A stretch of 64,000 nucleotides of DNA from Phytophthora colocasiae (GCA_018806915.1 JAGKQI010000105.1:2480001-2544000), one strand, 5' to 3'; positions 14,843 to 26,737 are shown, counted from the stretch's first letter. The notes: generated by a model not told the origin, from the letters alone. A program made the numbers and translations.

Positions 14843-15026
14843 CGCTCCTCTCAAGTCTCTTTCAGTTAGTGGCACCTCGCTTCAGTGGCCTTATCTGTGT
14901 CAAGGTATTTTACGTGGACCACGTCATATCAACTGCTTCAACGCCCGTTTTACCGCCAGTCTCATTTGCTAAACCGCCCACCAAGCAGCGACATTCACTC
15001 TTGCAAGTGGGCATCGGTAGGCGGCC
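14843..15026. promoter_or_regulatory. Shared divergent promoter of the LRR and SPX-transporter genes
   Basis: Only 184 bp separate the two start codons, so both core promoters must lie here. On the + strand, TCATTT at 14962-14967 and CATTCACTC at 14992-15000 resemble the oomycete initiator (YTCATTY-type), 25-65 bp before the SPX ATG, the usual spacing. A near-palindrome ACGTGGACCACGT sits at 14912-14924. Factor binding is not demonstrated. Confidence 0.5.
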
Positions 15027-17985
15027 ATGAAGTTCGGCAAGCAGCTAGAGATCTCGGCCAACCCGGGATGGCGCGATAACTATGTGCAGTACAAGCGGCT
15101 GAAGCGTCTCATCAAGCGCGTGGCCTTTGAGGTGGAGAAGAAGCAGAACAAGCAGAAGAAACTGCAGCAGAAGATGGATAATGGAGATGTGGAGCTGCAA
15201 GTTGTTGATGAGACCCACCCGTTACTCAAGGCTGTGGTGGACGAGGTGCAGGACGCCAAGGATCAGTTTTGGGAGGTGCTGGACGCCAACCTCAAGATCG
15301 TCAACGATTTTTACGTGGGCAAAGTGGTGACACTCACGAGATCTGTGGGCGAATTCGAGACCATGCTGGAGGACGAGAAGACGCCTACTGGCCACGTGCA
15401 TACGCGCTCCCGGACGCACTCGCAAGGTATGTATTGGAGTTTGTAGTCTCGGAAAAGATTTGAGGGTGATGAGAAGGAAGTGGTGGGTGGAGGCTGATTG
15501 TGACTGGTATCTTTGTCACTACTAGCGGATCACGGTTTTGCAGCGTTGCAGGAGATCTACGACACGCTAGTGGACCTACGCACGTTTGTGCAGATCAATC
15601 ATTCGGGTTTCCGGAAGATCGTCAAGAAGGTCGGTATTCTTTTCGTGTTTTTTTTTATTTGATTTGATAAACTGACAGATTTTTTTTTTCAATTGCAGTT
15701 TGACAAGACGATTAAGGCGCACACGCAGGAGGCATTTATGCAGCGCTTGTCCAATGAGAGATTCTACGCGTCGACCGATATTGATGAGTTGTTGGACCGC
15801 GTGTTTGGTCTTACGTCAAGGTACAGCTCCGTTTTTTTTTGTTCTAAAGTTTTTCAGAAGTTGACTAATAATGACAGGGATAAACTCGAGGCTGGAAATA
15901 TGGAGCGTCGTATGCAGCGAATGCAGGGCGACCAGAACTCGCTGCTTCGTAAAGTGGGTTACAGTTGCGAAGATACGAGGCAATACGGTGGAATTACTGT
16001 ACTGAATCTTCATTTTTGCTCCCGTTGTCATTTGACATTATCAGGTGAAACTCGTCCCGTTTAGCATCTCGCTCGCTCTCTTTATCTTCCTGCTGTTGGT
16101 TCGCATCACTCCTAAAGGTAACATGGAACAGGAAATGCGATGACGAGATGTTTGGACTGAATAGATATACTTGCTGCTTCTTGTTATGTAGGAGAAGATG
16201 TGCAGCAACGATGTTTGGCCATGCTCGTATTCATTACAACACTTTGGGTGACGGAGGCGCTTCCATACTTCGCGACAGCGTTGCTTGTTCCACCACTTGT
16301 TGTGTTTTTACACATTTTGAACGATAAAGCACACCCCGACAACTTACTCACCGCTAGTACGTTCCAGTGCATTCATAGACGGCGTTGAGGAACTAATACT
16401 CACTGATGCAATTGCTGATGCCACTTTGCAGAGCATTCAGCTAAGGAGGTGATGTCCATGCTTGTCAACCATACGACAATCCTAATCATGGGCGGGTGAG
16501 TTTTCTGCAATACTATGTCAGAGGTGAATCTAATGCGCGGCTAACTTGAATTTGCATTCAAAGTTACTCCATCTCAGCGGCGTTTGCGAAGTGCCAGATC
16601 GAACTTTACATCGCTGCTTTCCTGCAACGCCGTTTTAAAAAGAGCCCGAATCTGTTCCTGCTGGCAATTATGCTCATGGGACTGTTCCTGTCGATGTGGA
16701 TCAGTAACCACACGGCCCCCGTGCTCTGCGTATCAGTTCTACTTCCCATTATCCGCGATTTTCCCACGGATAGCACATACGTGAAGACACTCCTTATTGG
16801 TTTGGCCTTCGCTTGCAACCTCGGAGGAATGATGACTCCGATTTCTTCACTACAGAACACACTGGCTGTGTCATTTTTAGAGAAGGCTGGGTACACCGTT
16901 ACCTTCGGTCAATGGATGGCTCTAGCAGTTCCATTTTGCACGGTCGGCACAATCCTGGTACGCGAGTTCCGGTGTTGGTACTTGGCTGTTGTAGCTCTAA
17001 TACTTACTTGTGACTCTATGTACGACAGTGTTGGGCGTTCTTGCTGTGGGTAATGGACCCTCGAGATGCAACATATATCCCACAGATCGTCTACGACCAA
17101 AAGCAGAAGATCAGTAGTCTCCACGTCGTTGTCGTTTCAATGACGCTTTTGACAATCTTCTTGTGGGCCTCGTTCTCGGTGACAAGTGCTACATTCGGTG
17201 ACTTGGGCATTATCTCAATGATGTTCATGGTAGGTTCCCATGCACATGCAGGCATCGTCAGCTCTACTCATTTCTGTTTTGCAGTTCATCATGTTTGGCA
17301 CAGGCATGCTAAGTCAATTCGATTTCAACTCGTTCTCATGGCACATTCTCTTCCTGATTGGCGGCGGCAATGTCTTGGGCGATGTATGTCTCGCTTTCAT
17401 TTTCTTTGTGCTGCTCCACTTCTGGCAGATTTCTAACTCCCTTGTCAATTACACAGGCTGTGCAACGATCTGGCTTACTCGACACTCTTAGCCAAACCGT
17501 CATTCATGCGCTGCCGTCCGGAAATGTTTGGATGGTCACGGTCTCCCTGTGCAGTATGGTGATTTGCCTTACGACTTTCGTCTCGCACACGGTTGCTTCG
17601 ATCATCCTCCTGCCTATTATCGTGCAGATGGCCATTCAGATTGGACACCCGCACATTCCTGTGATCTGCTGCGCGCTGGCAATTTCTGCTGGTAAGGGCG
17701 ATGTGGAGTTTTTTTGTTGTTGCTGGTATGGCACGCTAACTACTTGTTTGATTGATTTGATTAATTGTAGCAATGGCACTGCCGTTCTCATCCTTCCCAA
17801 ATATTAATTCGCTGCTGGTTCTGGATGACCACGGACAGCCGTACCTAGAAGTGAAGGACTTCCTGCGTGTGGGCGTGACTTTCTCACTCGTGACGATGGC
17901 GTTGATTGTCACATTGGGCTACGGGCTAATCGTACTCGTTCTGGGGTACAACATCGATCCGACACCAATTATGGTGGGAGTATAG
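15027..17985 (+). CDS. SPX-domain SLC13/DASS-family phosphate or anion transporter, twelve exons
   Basis: Twelve exons encode 715 residues: 15027-15426, 15526-15629, 15699-15820, 15878-15953, 16045-16117, 16192-16356, 16432-16495, 16564-16957, 17029-17229, 17285-17383, 17457-17691 and 17771-17985. All phases agree. The N-terminus is an SPX domain (about 1-230): MKFGKQL start, a Tyr/Lys helix YVQYKRLKRLIKR, and the second basic cluster GFRKIVKKFDK. In the family these residues bind inositol pyrophosphates and report phosphate status. A multi-pass SLC13/DASS transporter follows (about 240-715), with the conserved SNHTAP segment in exon 8 and FVSHTVAS in exon 11. This architecture matches yeast Pho87/Pho90/Pho91, so low-affinity phosphate uptake at the plasma or vacuolar membrane is likely; sulfate or dicarboxylate cannot be excluded. 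The exon 2 donor (GTCGGT) is unusual but gives the conserved KKFDK junction. Confidence 0.92.
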
Positions 17986-18140
17986 AACAAAGAACCTGAA
18001 GTTCTTGAGAACACTACGCGTTTCCTTGTTCAAATGAAACTCTTGGGGATATAGAGATCAGAAGCAGACTCATTTTCTGCATCATCACGAATGCGAATTG
18101 TGATTGAATACAACAGTGAACTTCTCCTCTCCGACTCCAG

Positions 18141-20294
18141 CTAAAATGATCGACTATACTTCTTGATCTCATACAGGATCTCCTGCGTCGTAACAATCTC
18201 CGAGTTAAACGGAGGAGGTCGCTGGTAACTTCGCTTGACAATCTCGACAAAGCGGGTGTAGTAGAGCAGTAACTGCGTCAACACTTGCTTGAGAATCTCC
18301 ATGCCATTGCGAAAGTTGGCAAAGTACGTCATGACATTGCTGTTCATCTTTTCAATGCCAGCCTTCCAAGTTGCAGCAAATTCACGTACAATTTTCTCAA
18401 TGTGAGCGGTATCAACTTGCTGGCTCCCTCCAGCTCTAGTGCCAAGCGTGACTTGCTCGTGCTGCCGGACAAATTGAATAAGTTTCGCGTAATAAGCCAT
18501 AAGCTCTTCTTCCACGAATTTTTCGCGCTGTCCTGCAAGTAGTTCCTCAAACTTCGACGTTTCTTCAGAGACGACGCGTCGCTCCTCGAAATGCGTGAGT
18601 ACGAGGTCGTAGTTGTTGATGAGAAAGACACACTTATCCTTGGCGATTGTGTGCTGCTCGGACAAGCGGGTGAGCAAGCTAAGAATCTCGTCACGCATCA
18701 TAGTCAAATTCGTGAGAACCACATCACCTGCGCCGTTTTCATGCATCTGCGCGCTAGAAATCGCTGAGTCATCACCGCCAGACTTGGATTGGCTTTGTTG
18801 CGTGTAAAGACTCAAGCTAAGAATCGAGGATGCAAACTCAGCGTATCGTCGAATGACAAAGTGAGGGTGGAGATCAATCGGGCCTAATTTCTTCACCTTT
18901 GCGTTCTTCACACTCATCAAATTGAGATCGAACACTGCCTTAAAGCGTGGCCACAGCAGCAATGCCACACGATCAAAGTATGCGTCGAGACACGGGATAC
19001 GGCGCTTCTCCATCACTAATCTCTGGGCGTAGGTGAGACGAATCATGAGCAACAGTCCGATGGAATCGTAGCATGTAAACAGGTAGTTTTCCATATTCTC
19101 CAGGCAAAGCGACAGCGTTTTGGCAAAAACTCTCATGAAAAGATCACGGCTGCGAAAGACGTTCTCAGGCTGGTTACTGGGCTTGAAAAACTCGATCAAG
19201 AAAAGATATTCCGACGTGGCTGAGTCCATCAGATGTTGTTGCACATTACGGAAAACAGCCTCATACGGCAACTTTAAGCCTTCTTGCTGGGCCACATGCA
19301 GGATCAATGGCGGTGCTGACGCCGTCTCCAAGATCTTTTCACGCTCTGTGACCGAGAACGTATCGTTCCTCTTGCTCAAATTCACGCGGGAACTGAAAAT
19401 GCCCTTCAGAGACTGCTCATCCACGACAATAACATCTGTACGTGCAGCCACCTCCTCATGAAACTTCATCAGCCCTGTATGATACGACCTGAAGACGTTC
19501 ACCAACGTCTTGCTCATAGCTTCCGCATACACTTCTCTGAACTCCTCCTCGACTTCTGGTGCATTATCTGCCAAAAAAGTCACCAAATACTTCATAGGCA
19601 ACAGCGTATTTTGCTGAACCATCTGCACATTGGTTTTCGGCTTCTTCACCTCGTTCATCTTGGCTAACAAGAACTCCCTGATTCTCGCAATAGCTCGTGC
19701 TTTTAGTTTCTTCAGCTGAGCATCCACATCGTTATAAGCTGCTGTCTGGGATGGCACAAGATCAAAACTTGAGCCGGACGGATCAGGATCGCTTAGGGCC
19801 GCATAGCGGAGTTTCCCGTTTAGAGTGACCAGAGCATGAAGATAAGCCTCATTCACCTCCCCTTCATCGATCGTTTTAACCAGGGAAGGAGCTACTGCCA
19901 CCTGATCTAAGTACGTTTGCAGCTTCTCCTCCGTCTCACGGCGGTTTTTGAGCTTGACGTTCATTCCGATGGACTCGTCCTGGAGGTGGCGGATCTCGTC
20001 ACTAATACCGCCTAGATCGGCCTGAAAGCCTAGTAACATCTCCTGCATTTTGGCCAACAGATTGTCGCAATCTTGCACCTCGTCGTGCAGCTCCACGATA
20101 TCGGCAGACTTCATGACGTACTGCTCCACGGACGCTGCTTCAGCTGCACGTAGCTCCTGATCGATCTGCTGCGCGTACTCGCGCAAGTCCACGCCCTTGG
20201 ACAACGCCTCTTTGATGACGCCGTCCTGCTGGAAGAGCTCTAGGTAATCATCCAGCTCGTCGAAGTCAATATCGTCTAGATTTACCGCTGACAT
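18141..20294 (-). CDS. VPS52: VPS52, GARP/EARP tethering-complex subunit
   Basis: Single-exon gene of 717 residues, the size usual for VPS52. The protein belongs to the Vps52/Sac2 family of CATCHR tethers. With Vps51, Vps53 and Vps54 (GARP) or syndetin (EARP) it captures endosome-derived vesicles at the trans-Golgi network or recycling endosome. Visible support: an acidic N-terminus (DDIDFDELDDYLELFQQDG), then a predicted coiled coil (about 40-130) containing the family signature LQDESIGMNVKLKNRRETEE, a long helical body, and a C-terminus ending in TTQEILYEIKKYSRSF. The first ATG in frame is 20294-20292; the frame is open a little further only through a GTG. A CTACAG just upstream could be the acceptor of a 5'UTR intron. 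Tail-to-tail with the SPX transporter, 155 bp apart. It is the last intact conserved gene before the transposon block. Confidence 0.9.
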   Translation of the reverse strand: MSAVNLDDIDFDELDDYLELFQQDGVIKEALSKGVDLREYAQQIDQELRAAEAASVEQYVMKSADIVELHDEVQDCDNLLAKMQEMLLGFQADLGGISDEIRHLQDESIGMNVKLKNRRETEEKLQTYLDQVAVAPSLVKTIDEGEVNEAYLHALVTLNGKLRYAALSDPDPSGSSFDLVPSQTAAYNDVDAQLKKLKARAIARIREFLLAKMNEVKKPKTNVQMVQQNTLLPMKYLVTFLADNAPEVEEEFREVYAEAMSKTLVNVFRSYHTGLMKFHEEVAARTDVIVVDEQSLKGIFSSRVNLSKRNDTFSVTEREKILETASAPPLILHVAQQEGLKLPYEAVFRNVQQHLMDSATSEYLFLIEFFKPSNQPENVFRSRDLFMRVFAKTLSLCLENMENYLFTCYDSIGLLLMIRLTYAQRLVMEKRRIPCLDAYFDRVALLLWPRFKAVFDLNLMSVKNAKVKKLGPIDLHPHFVIRRYAEFASSILSLSLYTQQSQSKSGGDDSAISSAQMHENGAGDVVLTNLTMMRDEILSLLTRLSEQHTIAKDKCVFLINNYDLVLTHFEERRVVSEETSKFEELLAGQREKFVEEELMAYYAKLIQFVRQHEQVTLGTRAGGSQQVDTAHIEKIVREFAATWKAGIEKMNSNVMTYFANFRNGMEILKQVLTQLLLYYTRFVEIVKRSYQRPPPFNSEIVTTQEILYEIKKYSRSF

Positions 20295-20366
20295 CTTGAC
20301 AAGATCTGCCACTGTAGGTGTAATGCACTAACTTAAAACAAAAGCTCTTTCTTGAACACTTTCTTT

Positions 20367-20453
20367 ACATTGTACTTTCTTAGGATAGTACTTTCTTGTG
20401 CTAGTACTATCTTGTAATAGTATTTTTCGTTCTATAGTACTTTCTTATGCTAC
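20367..20453. repeat. Degenerate short tandem repeat (AGTACTTTCTT-like)
   Basis: Five to six imperfect units around AGTACTTTCTT / AGTACTATCTT lie 75-160 bp upstream of VPS52. Nothing else is recognisable between 20295 and 20543. The repeat marks the edge between gene-dense DNA and the transposon block. Confidence 0.5.
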
Positions 20454-20543
20454 CGTCTTACACCGCATACTCATACTACGCGCGTGCGCAATACTTGTAA
20501 TAAAAAAGAGCACTATGCGTACTGTTTGTTTAGACCGCAGAGG

Positions 20544-20592
20544 TGAGCCGTGGTGGCTTTCTACCAATGCCATCACGGAAGAGGAATAACAC
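20544..20592. repeat. 49 bp inverted copy of the Copia leader/gag start, outside the 3' LTR
   Basis: The segment is the reverse complement of 26660-26708 with one visible mismatch. That inner segment contains the gag ATG region (minus-strand ATGCCATCACGG). It lies between the 3' LTR and the left target-site repeat. The likely origin is an aberrant reverse-transcription product; see findings. Confidence 0.75.
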
Positions 20593-20733
20593 TGACCTTC
20601 GTTGGGACTAACCCCAACGGGACTTGCTGGAGGCAGGGAGGTTCTTGTAGTGAACTATAGCCTCCAGCTCAACCCTGTTTGTATATGTAGTAGATAATTT
20701 AGCTACGATGCAAATGACTGGTCCTCAGCTGTA

Positions 20734-22271
20734 CAGTAAACGCCGGGCATTCCGGTACTACAAAAACTAAATACCCTGAATGGAATGATAGAATCAGTTT
20801 TAACAGGGGAGAATTGCATTTATTCACCACCGACCATTCATTTCCTTTGCACATGCACATATACAAACTGCCAGTCTAATATTCGGTAGAGCTGGCACAT
20901 CATGGGCGCGTGGATGAAGATCAAAGTGAAGCGTGGTATCATCCAGAAGGCCTTGGATTGCCCAAGTATGACGCAGCACGAGTTGGCAGCGTGGGCTAAA
21001 TCAACATACAAGCTCAAGAAGACTCCACCACAATCGACTGTGTCGGACATCATCAAGAATGCAGACGTCATAATGAGCGACGAGTACGGCGACGGCAACA
21101 GGTACCGGCCACTCAGGGTGACGTCGTTGCCTTTAGAACGCACGCTGATAGAGTGGATACAGTCAAGGCGTGTGCTTGTCCCGGGAGCTCATCAAAATGA
21201 AAGCGTGTGACATACAAAGAGAATGTTGCGACGCTTGGGAGTTATCCTTTTCAGATGGATGGCTAACCGCTTTCGAAAAGCGATACGGACTGCGTTCACG
21301 GCAGCGACATGGCGAAGCCGTTTCTGCAGACCCTGTTGTTGTTGCAGCCGGCCGACAGCGGCTACAAGAACTGACGGACCTGTATGAGGCCAAGGACGTG
21401 TACAACATAGATGAGACGGGTCTTTGCTACGCAATGGCTCCCGTCCGTTCAATCTGCACAAGAGGCGCTCTCGGAGGCAAGAAGAACAAGACGAAAATTA
21501 CTGTAGCGTTGACAGCTAATGCGGACGGCACTGACACGCTACCGCCACTTTTTCTTGGGCGCTCAAAGCGGCCGCAGTGCTTTAAAAAGAAGACCGCAGA
21601 AGACTTGGGATTCCGCTATCACGCTAATAAGAATTCTTGGATGACGGGCGAGAGTTTCCGTAAGTGGCTACACGATTTAGATGTGAATATGCGCTCGCAA
21701 GGACGGTTTATTTTACTGCTACTCGATAATGCCTCCTCCCATGACATGGGAAACATTACTTACAGTAATGTGCGAGTGAAAATTTCTTCCCCCGAACACA
21801 ACAGCGTATTTGCAGCCTATGGATGCTGGAATAATTGCTGCACTTAAGCCGGCTTATCGCAGACGTCAGCTTCTCTGGGTTTACGCCAAGGTTAAACGCG
21901 GGGATGAGGTTGACAGGAAGGCGTATGCAGTTGACCAGCTGCTGGCTATGCAGTGGAGCAAAGAAATATGGAGAGAACTACAAGACACAGCTACGGTGGA
22001 AAACTGCTTTAGGCACACAGGCATAGTTTTTAACGCTGTAAATGATCGTAGTGAGTAGTCCACAGAGAGCTATGTGGCAGAAGACGACGTTAACGACATA
22101 ATAATCCGAGCAGCTCAGCTAAGCATTTAAAACATGTAAATGAAATGGCAACGTAAATTTCCTTCATACAAGTACATGTTTTAATACATGTACAGGTAGA
22201 TTTCCTTTACGACAAAATAGCAAATCCAAAGATTGGGGTGGACCTCGTACCGGAATGGAGAGCGAATGCTG
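20734..22271 (+). mobile_element. Pogo/Tigger-like (Tc1-mariner superfamily) DNA transposon nested in the LTR
   Basis: The element is 1538 bp and flanked by TA duplications (20732-20733 and 22272-22273). The imperfect terminal inverted repeats begin CAGTAAACGCCGGGCATTCC and CAGCATTCGCTCTCCATTCC and share an inner CATTCCGGTAC. Its ends interrupt an otherwise alignable LTR, so the insertion postdates the Copia element. It carries one broken DDE transposase gene. Confidence 0.9.
20902..22058 (+). pseudogene. Pogo/Tigger-like DDE transposase, broken by two frameshifts
   Basis: Three overlapping frames make one transposase. The N-terminal part (20902-21170) carries a helix-turn-helix (MTQHELAAWAKSTY). 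The middle (21170-about 21780) has a CENP-B-type helix region and two catalytic aspartates in YNIDETGL (about 21402-21425) and LLLDNASSH (about 21715-21742). The C-terminal part (from about 21800) has the third acidic motif in LQPMDAG. The first shift is at about 21160-21175. The second looks like one extra A near 21778. Catalytic motifs survive but the gene cannot give a full protein without the shifts being undone. Family members cut and paste at TA sites, matching the flanks. Confidence 0.88.
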
Positions 22272-22881
22272 TAGTGAAGACTACGTACATGTACTATCCA
22301 CTGAACATAACCGGCTCACACTCCCACTTGGTCCGTGCTCACGAGTGTCCTCGTAGCGCGCGACCATAAAAAAAAACGCCGGTGACTTCAACGTGGCTCC
22401 TAGCTCACAGTCCACCGCGACCCACCGCACGAGCCCAGCTCTGCGCCCTCTGTCGTTCCTCTAGCGTAGTGTAGGGCCTTGACATGTGCGAGTTCAGCAA
22501 CTCCAGCTTCATGCCCGCGACCAGTGTCGCCGTGCAGCTCCCAGAGCGCACCGACTCGTCCTTGTCCTAATGCAGTACCAGCGTACGAGCCATCAAAGCT
22601 CGGCGCAACATCCAATGTCGCACCTGCATACGAGTCCTGTCACACGCATAGTGACCTCATGTCAACTACACATCTCCCAGAGCATCCTGCGCAGCACCGC
22701 TTCGGTCTCTCCCAAAGCCGAGCTTCCAAAGCTCCCGTTCCGCATGTACCAGCGTACATCTACCGCAACTCATCAGGCGACAGCACCTTGAGTGCTATAC
22801 GGAACCTAGCGAACTTCACAGCGCCCAGCGCCTTTGTTATGATATCCGCAACAATGTCGTTCGTACCCACATGTTCCACCT

Positions 22882-25808
22882 TTAGCTCCTTCTTCTCCAC
22901 GAGGTCGCGCGACACATGAACTTGTTCTCAATGTGCTTGGTCCTACTGTGCTTGCCTGGCCGCGCGGTCATGTAGATAGACGCCATGATGTCGCCCCTCA
23001 GCAACGGGATCTCGTACTCCCACTGGAGCTCATCACAGAGCTGTCGAACCCACTGTAGATCATTTATGCCCTCTGCCATCGCGACGTACTCAGCTTCCGT
23101 CGTGCTCTGTGCGTTCAAGCCCTGCTTGCGCGAAGCATAGGAGATCTCAATCATCGTCACGTAGCCGCTAATGCTCTTGCGATCATCAGGATCGTTTGCA
23201 TAGTCTGCGTCCGTGTACAGTAGCAACGTCACCGCCTTGCCCTCGCGTACGTCCATCACCAACTTGTAGTCAGCTGTAGCCTTTAAGTATCGCAACACAT
23301 AACACGCCAGCTCGTAGTGGGTAACGTCGAAGTTGGCTAGAAACTTGCCCAAGTGCCTCACCGCATGTGTGATGTCAGGTCTCGTGCCCGAAACGAAGTA
23401 GCCCAGGGTCCCACTAGTTCACGATATGGCAGCGGCGCGTCGTCCTCAGCAGGAGCGCGCACTTGGAGTGTCCCAGACGGCTCCGGCGTCTTAGCGCCAC
23501 GGCAGCTTGCCATGTGGTACTTCAGCAGCATCTCCTTGATGTACTGCTCTTGACAGTAGGTTACACGCTTAGCCTCGCGGTCGATAGAGATCTCGATACC
23601 GAGAAGATACTTCACTTCGCCAAGTGAGTTCAGCTGGAAGTCCTCCCGCATCTGTGCAGCCACAGTCTCGCACAACTCCGTAGGCCCAATCAACAGCAGA
23701 TCGTCAACGTACACGGTGATCAGCATCGTGATTACTCCTCCCACTTTTCCGCCATAGAGGCCTCTGTCCTTTTCCATGCGCTCGAAGCCCAGCTTCGTCA
23801 ACTTGGTGTGTAAAGTCTGATTCCAGATGAGTGGTGCTTGCCGTAGCCCATACAAACTCTTGAGCAAGTGGCACACCTCCCCGTCACCGCCCTCTTTCAA
23901 ACCATCCGGACGGGCCATGTAGATCGTCTCGCCCAGCGGTCCATATAGGAATGCGGTCTTCACGTCAAACTGCATAACCAACCACCCTCGTTGAACTCCA
24001 TAGTAGATAGCAGCACGAATCGTCTCAAAACGAATCACCGGTGCATAAGTCTCATGAAAATTCACACCATACTCTTGTTTGTGACCGTGAATCACCAGAC
24101 GCGCCTTGTAGCGCATGATAGCACCATGTTCATCACGCTTGATAGCAAATACCCAGCGGCACGTGATCACCTTGGCCTTCCCAACCTGAGAGCGAGGAAC
24201 CAGACGCCAGGTCTGATGCTGCTTCAGCGAAGCAAGTTCTTCCAGGATTGCTTTCCTCCACTCTGGCCACAGATTGCTCGCCTTCGCTTGGCGGTAGCTT
24301 TGCGGTAATTGGACAGCTTCAACAGCTTGTATAACCACATTAAACACGAAATCCCGAAGATGCGACGGTGGAGCCCGTTTCCAACGAGGCAACACCTTCA
24401 CAGGAGCCACCGTTGGCTTGCGAACCAGGAACGGCACTTTTTCGTCCGAATCACCATCCTGGTGAGGTCGCTTCCTCTTCGTTCGTCTCTTTCCCTTCCC
24501 TTCTTCGCAGATACTTCTTGTGGCTCAGCTGAAAACGTCTGCACAGTAGCAGCACCCTGCGCACTCTTTGATAGTGCCTCTTCACGTCGTTCCACCCCCA
24601 GTGAGATGTCTGCAAGGGAGTCGTCTTTGCCTTCCAGAGGCAATCCAGTAACACGTCTCGCCACTTCATCGTCTTCTGCATACGACTCAATACCAGACTT
24701 GATCGCCACAATAGGGATAGTTGTGTCGCCATTATCCTCAGGTACGTCTCGCGTCAGAACGCGCATTACGTAGTCACGTCCAGCAGTAAACTTCTCATGG
24801 CAAAAGATGTTCTCGAGTCGACTAGTACGTACACCCCCATCTTGCAAGCTCAGTAGCTTAACTCCCTTAGTGTTGTGAGAGTAACCAAGTAAAATACACA
24901 TGTCCGTTCGTGAATCCAGTTTGTCACGATCTCTGCGACTCTCTGGTGCCATCCGAGCTTGTACTAGGCAGCCCCATGTACGTAGGATCCCCAGATCCGG
25001 CTTCTTCCCATACAACTTCTCGTACGGCGTCTCGCCCTGCGCCAGTGCGCTAGTTGTCCACCTGTTGTCCGTGAACACCGTGTGAAGTAACGCCTCACGC
25101 CACAGCTCCTTGGGCAGCCAGCATCGCACGCACGCGAGGCACCAGTATGCCATTAGCTCGCTCCACAATGCTGTTCTCTTGGGGACTGCAGCCATTCGTC
25201 GTAGTCGTCTCAATCCCGCGTTCCCTACAATAGCCTTCAAGCGCTTTATTCAGGAACTCACCACCTTGGTCACTATGCGGCACGGTCACTTTCCAGTTCT
25301 TGTCCTGGAATTCCCTGTCCAACTTTGACAGCGGATTGCGGAGGTGCCCTTCAGCTTCACTCTTGTGTGTCAACAGAAATGCCCACTTGAAGCGTGTCGC
25401 CTCGTCGACAACCAGTAGAAACTTCCCATCTCCCGATGTAGTGGCAATTCCAATTGAGCAAACATCAACTGCAATGCGTTGCAGTGGTCGTGTTCGGCGA
25501 TCGGGCCCTCTCTTGTATGTCATACGTTTGAATTTGCCCATACGGCACGGAACACAGTCGTAAGATTGAAGTTGCTTTGAATTCACATTAAAGCCAACGT
25601 CAAACTGCTGAGCATGACGTCAAATCTCCTCCATTCCAGCGTGGTTCAACCGATTGTGCAGCAGCCGACAAAAAGAAGTTGTGGTTGACCAAGACGGGAA
25701 TGAAATTGGAGTTTCTGTTGGTTGATGGACTGTATCGAATGTGGACGCGGAAGGCCACTGGGTCGACTGCGAAGGCATGGTGCTTGGTGTTGAGAAGTCG
25801 TCGGTCAT
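22882..25808 (-). pseudogene. Copia pol remnant: integrase, reverse transcriptase, RNase H
   Basis: Read on the minus strand from 25808: a GAG-pre-integrase segment (LLHNRLNHAGMEEI), then an integrase core with the acidic triad in DVCSIG, SDQGGEF and QENSIVERANG (25095-25586), its C-terminal part (24398-25240, another frame), an RVT_2 reverse transcriptase (23358-24437) with YVDD at about 23700, and RNase H (22882-23361) with LYTDADYA and STTEAEYVAMAEG. Frames change at about 25200, 24430 and 23400. Protease is not found. These enzymes copy the RNA to DNA and insert it; this copy is dead. Confidence 0.88.
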
Positions 25809-25894
25809 TGGGAAGAGCGCAGCTATGGACGTGCAGTTCCCCTTCCACGTTCGTGCACGTAGTTAACTGCACGGCCACCAAGTCCTTGGCCACT

Positions 25895-26685
25895 CTACTC
25901 ATTACCACGGTCAGCGCCAGGCAAATTATTAGCAATTAACTCTGCATTCTCCAGACGCGCAATCGTATCACGGAGCTCCGGTTTCGCGCGTGAAGATCTC
26001 TTTCTTTCTCCACGTTCACGGGCGAGTCCCGGATATACTTCCACTGCGTTACTTAGCATCACATCGGCCAAGTCTTGGTCCTCGATGTTGTCTCCATTCT
26101 CTCTCAAGACACGACGAAGTCGCAGTAGATCAGCAATGTAGTCGCCAGCCTTCTCATTCGGCTGCAAGTAGCGACTGTAGATATCTCGTCGTACATACAC
26201 GGTGTTCAGTCCACCGCCTGATCCATACTCAGACCGTAGAGCATCCCAAAGCTGCATGGGGTCCCCAGACCGCACCTCCGTCTGAAAGCGCTGGAGCACG
26301 TCCCACGTGATGTGCTCCACCAACATGTGATGAGCCTTTAGACGTCTCTCACGGAAGCACACGCGCCAACTCTGTTGATCGTTGCGAGTCCCTGGCGGCA
26401 CGTCATTCTCTCGCTCCTCACCGAGTACAAGCTTGTTGTAGTTCAACGTGAGCATGGTCGTCTGAATGCGCAGCGACCACTCCTCGTAGTTCTCCGTCCC
26501 TTGGAGCTTGATGTCGAGCTTGAACGACGCAACAGTCACATCGTTGGCCCTTGGTCTTCTTCTCCCGATTTCTCTTCAGATTCTTCTCTGCGAGCGGGGG
26601 AGCTGCTCTGTCGCTCCAGATCCAGCGTCTCGTCTGAAGCCTCGTCTGCTCTAACAGCAGTGTTATTCCTCTTCCGTGATGGCAT
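25895..26685 (-). pseudogene. Copia gag remnant
   Basis: The Gag core (25895-26539) has the Copia pattern LQGTENYEEWSLRIQTTM, then LWDALRSEYG and a helical tail. The probable start is the ATG at 26685 (MPSRKRNNTAVRAD), whose frame ends at a TGA next to the core frame, so a frameshift lies between about 26545 and 26680. The CCHC knuckle normally following the core is absent. Less than 100 bp separate Gag from pre-integrase sequence, which implies an internal deletion. Confidence 0.75.
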
Positions 26686-26737
26686 TGGTAGAAAGCCACC
26701 ACGGGTCAGGTTATGAGCCCAACGCCATTGGCCAAAA

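Larger units (their letters stand above)
20593..22320 (-). repeat. 3' LTR of the Copia element, split by a nested pogo-like insertion
   Basis: The LTR reads TG...CA on the minus strand. After removing 20734-22271 plus one TA it is 188 bp. It differs from the 202 bp right LTR mainly by a 14 bp deletion (AGCTGCATGTATAC) and a few substitutions. Confidence 0.88.

Noticed and set aside
26709..26737. tRNA-Met-like text (TTGGGCTCATAACC, minus strand) just inside the Copia 5' LTR
   Set aside because: A primer-binding site must be complementary to the tRNA; this reads in the tRNA sense direction, so it was not called.
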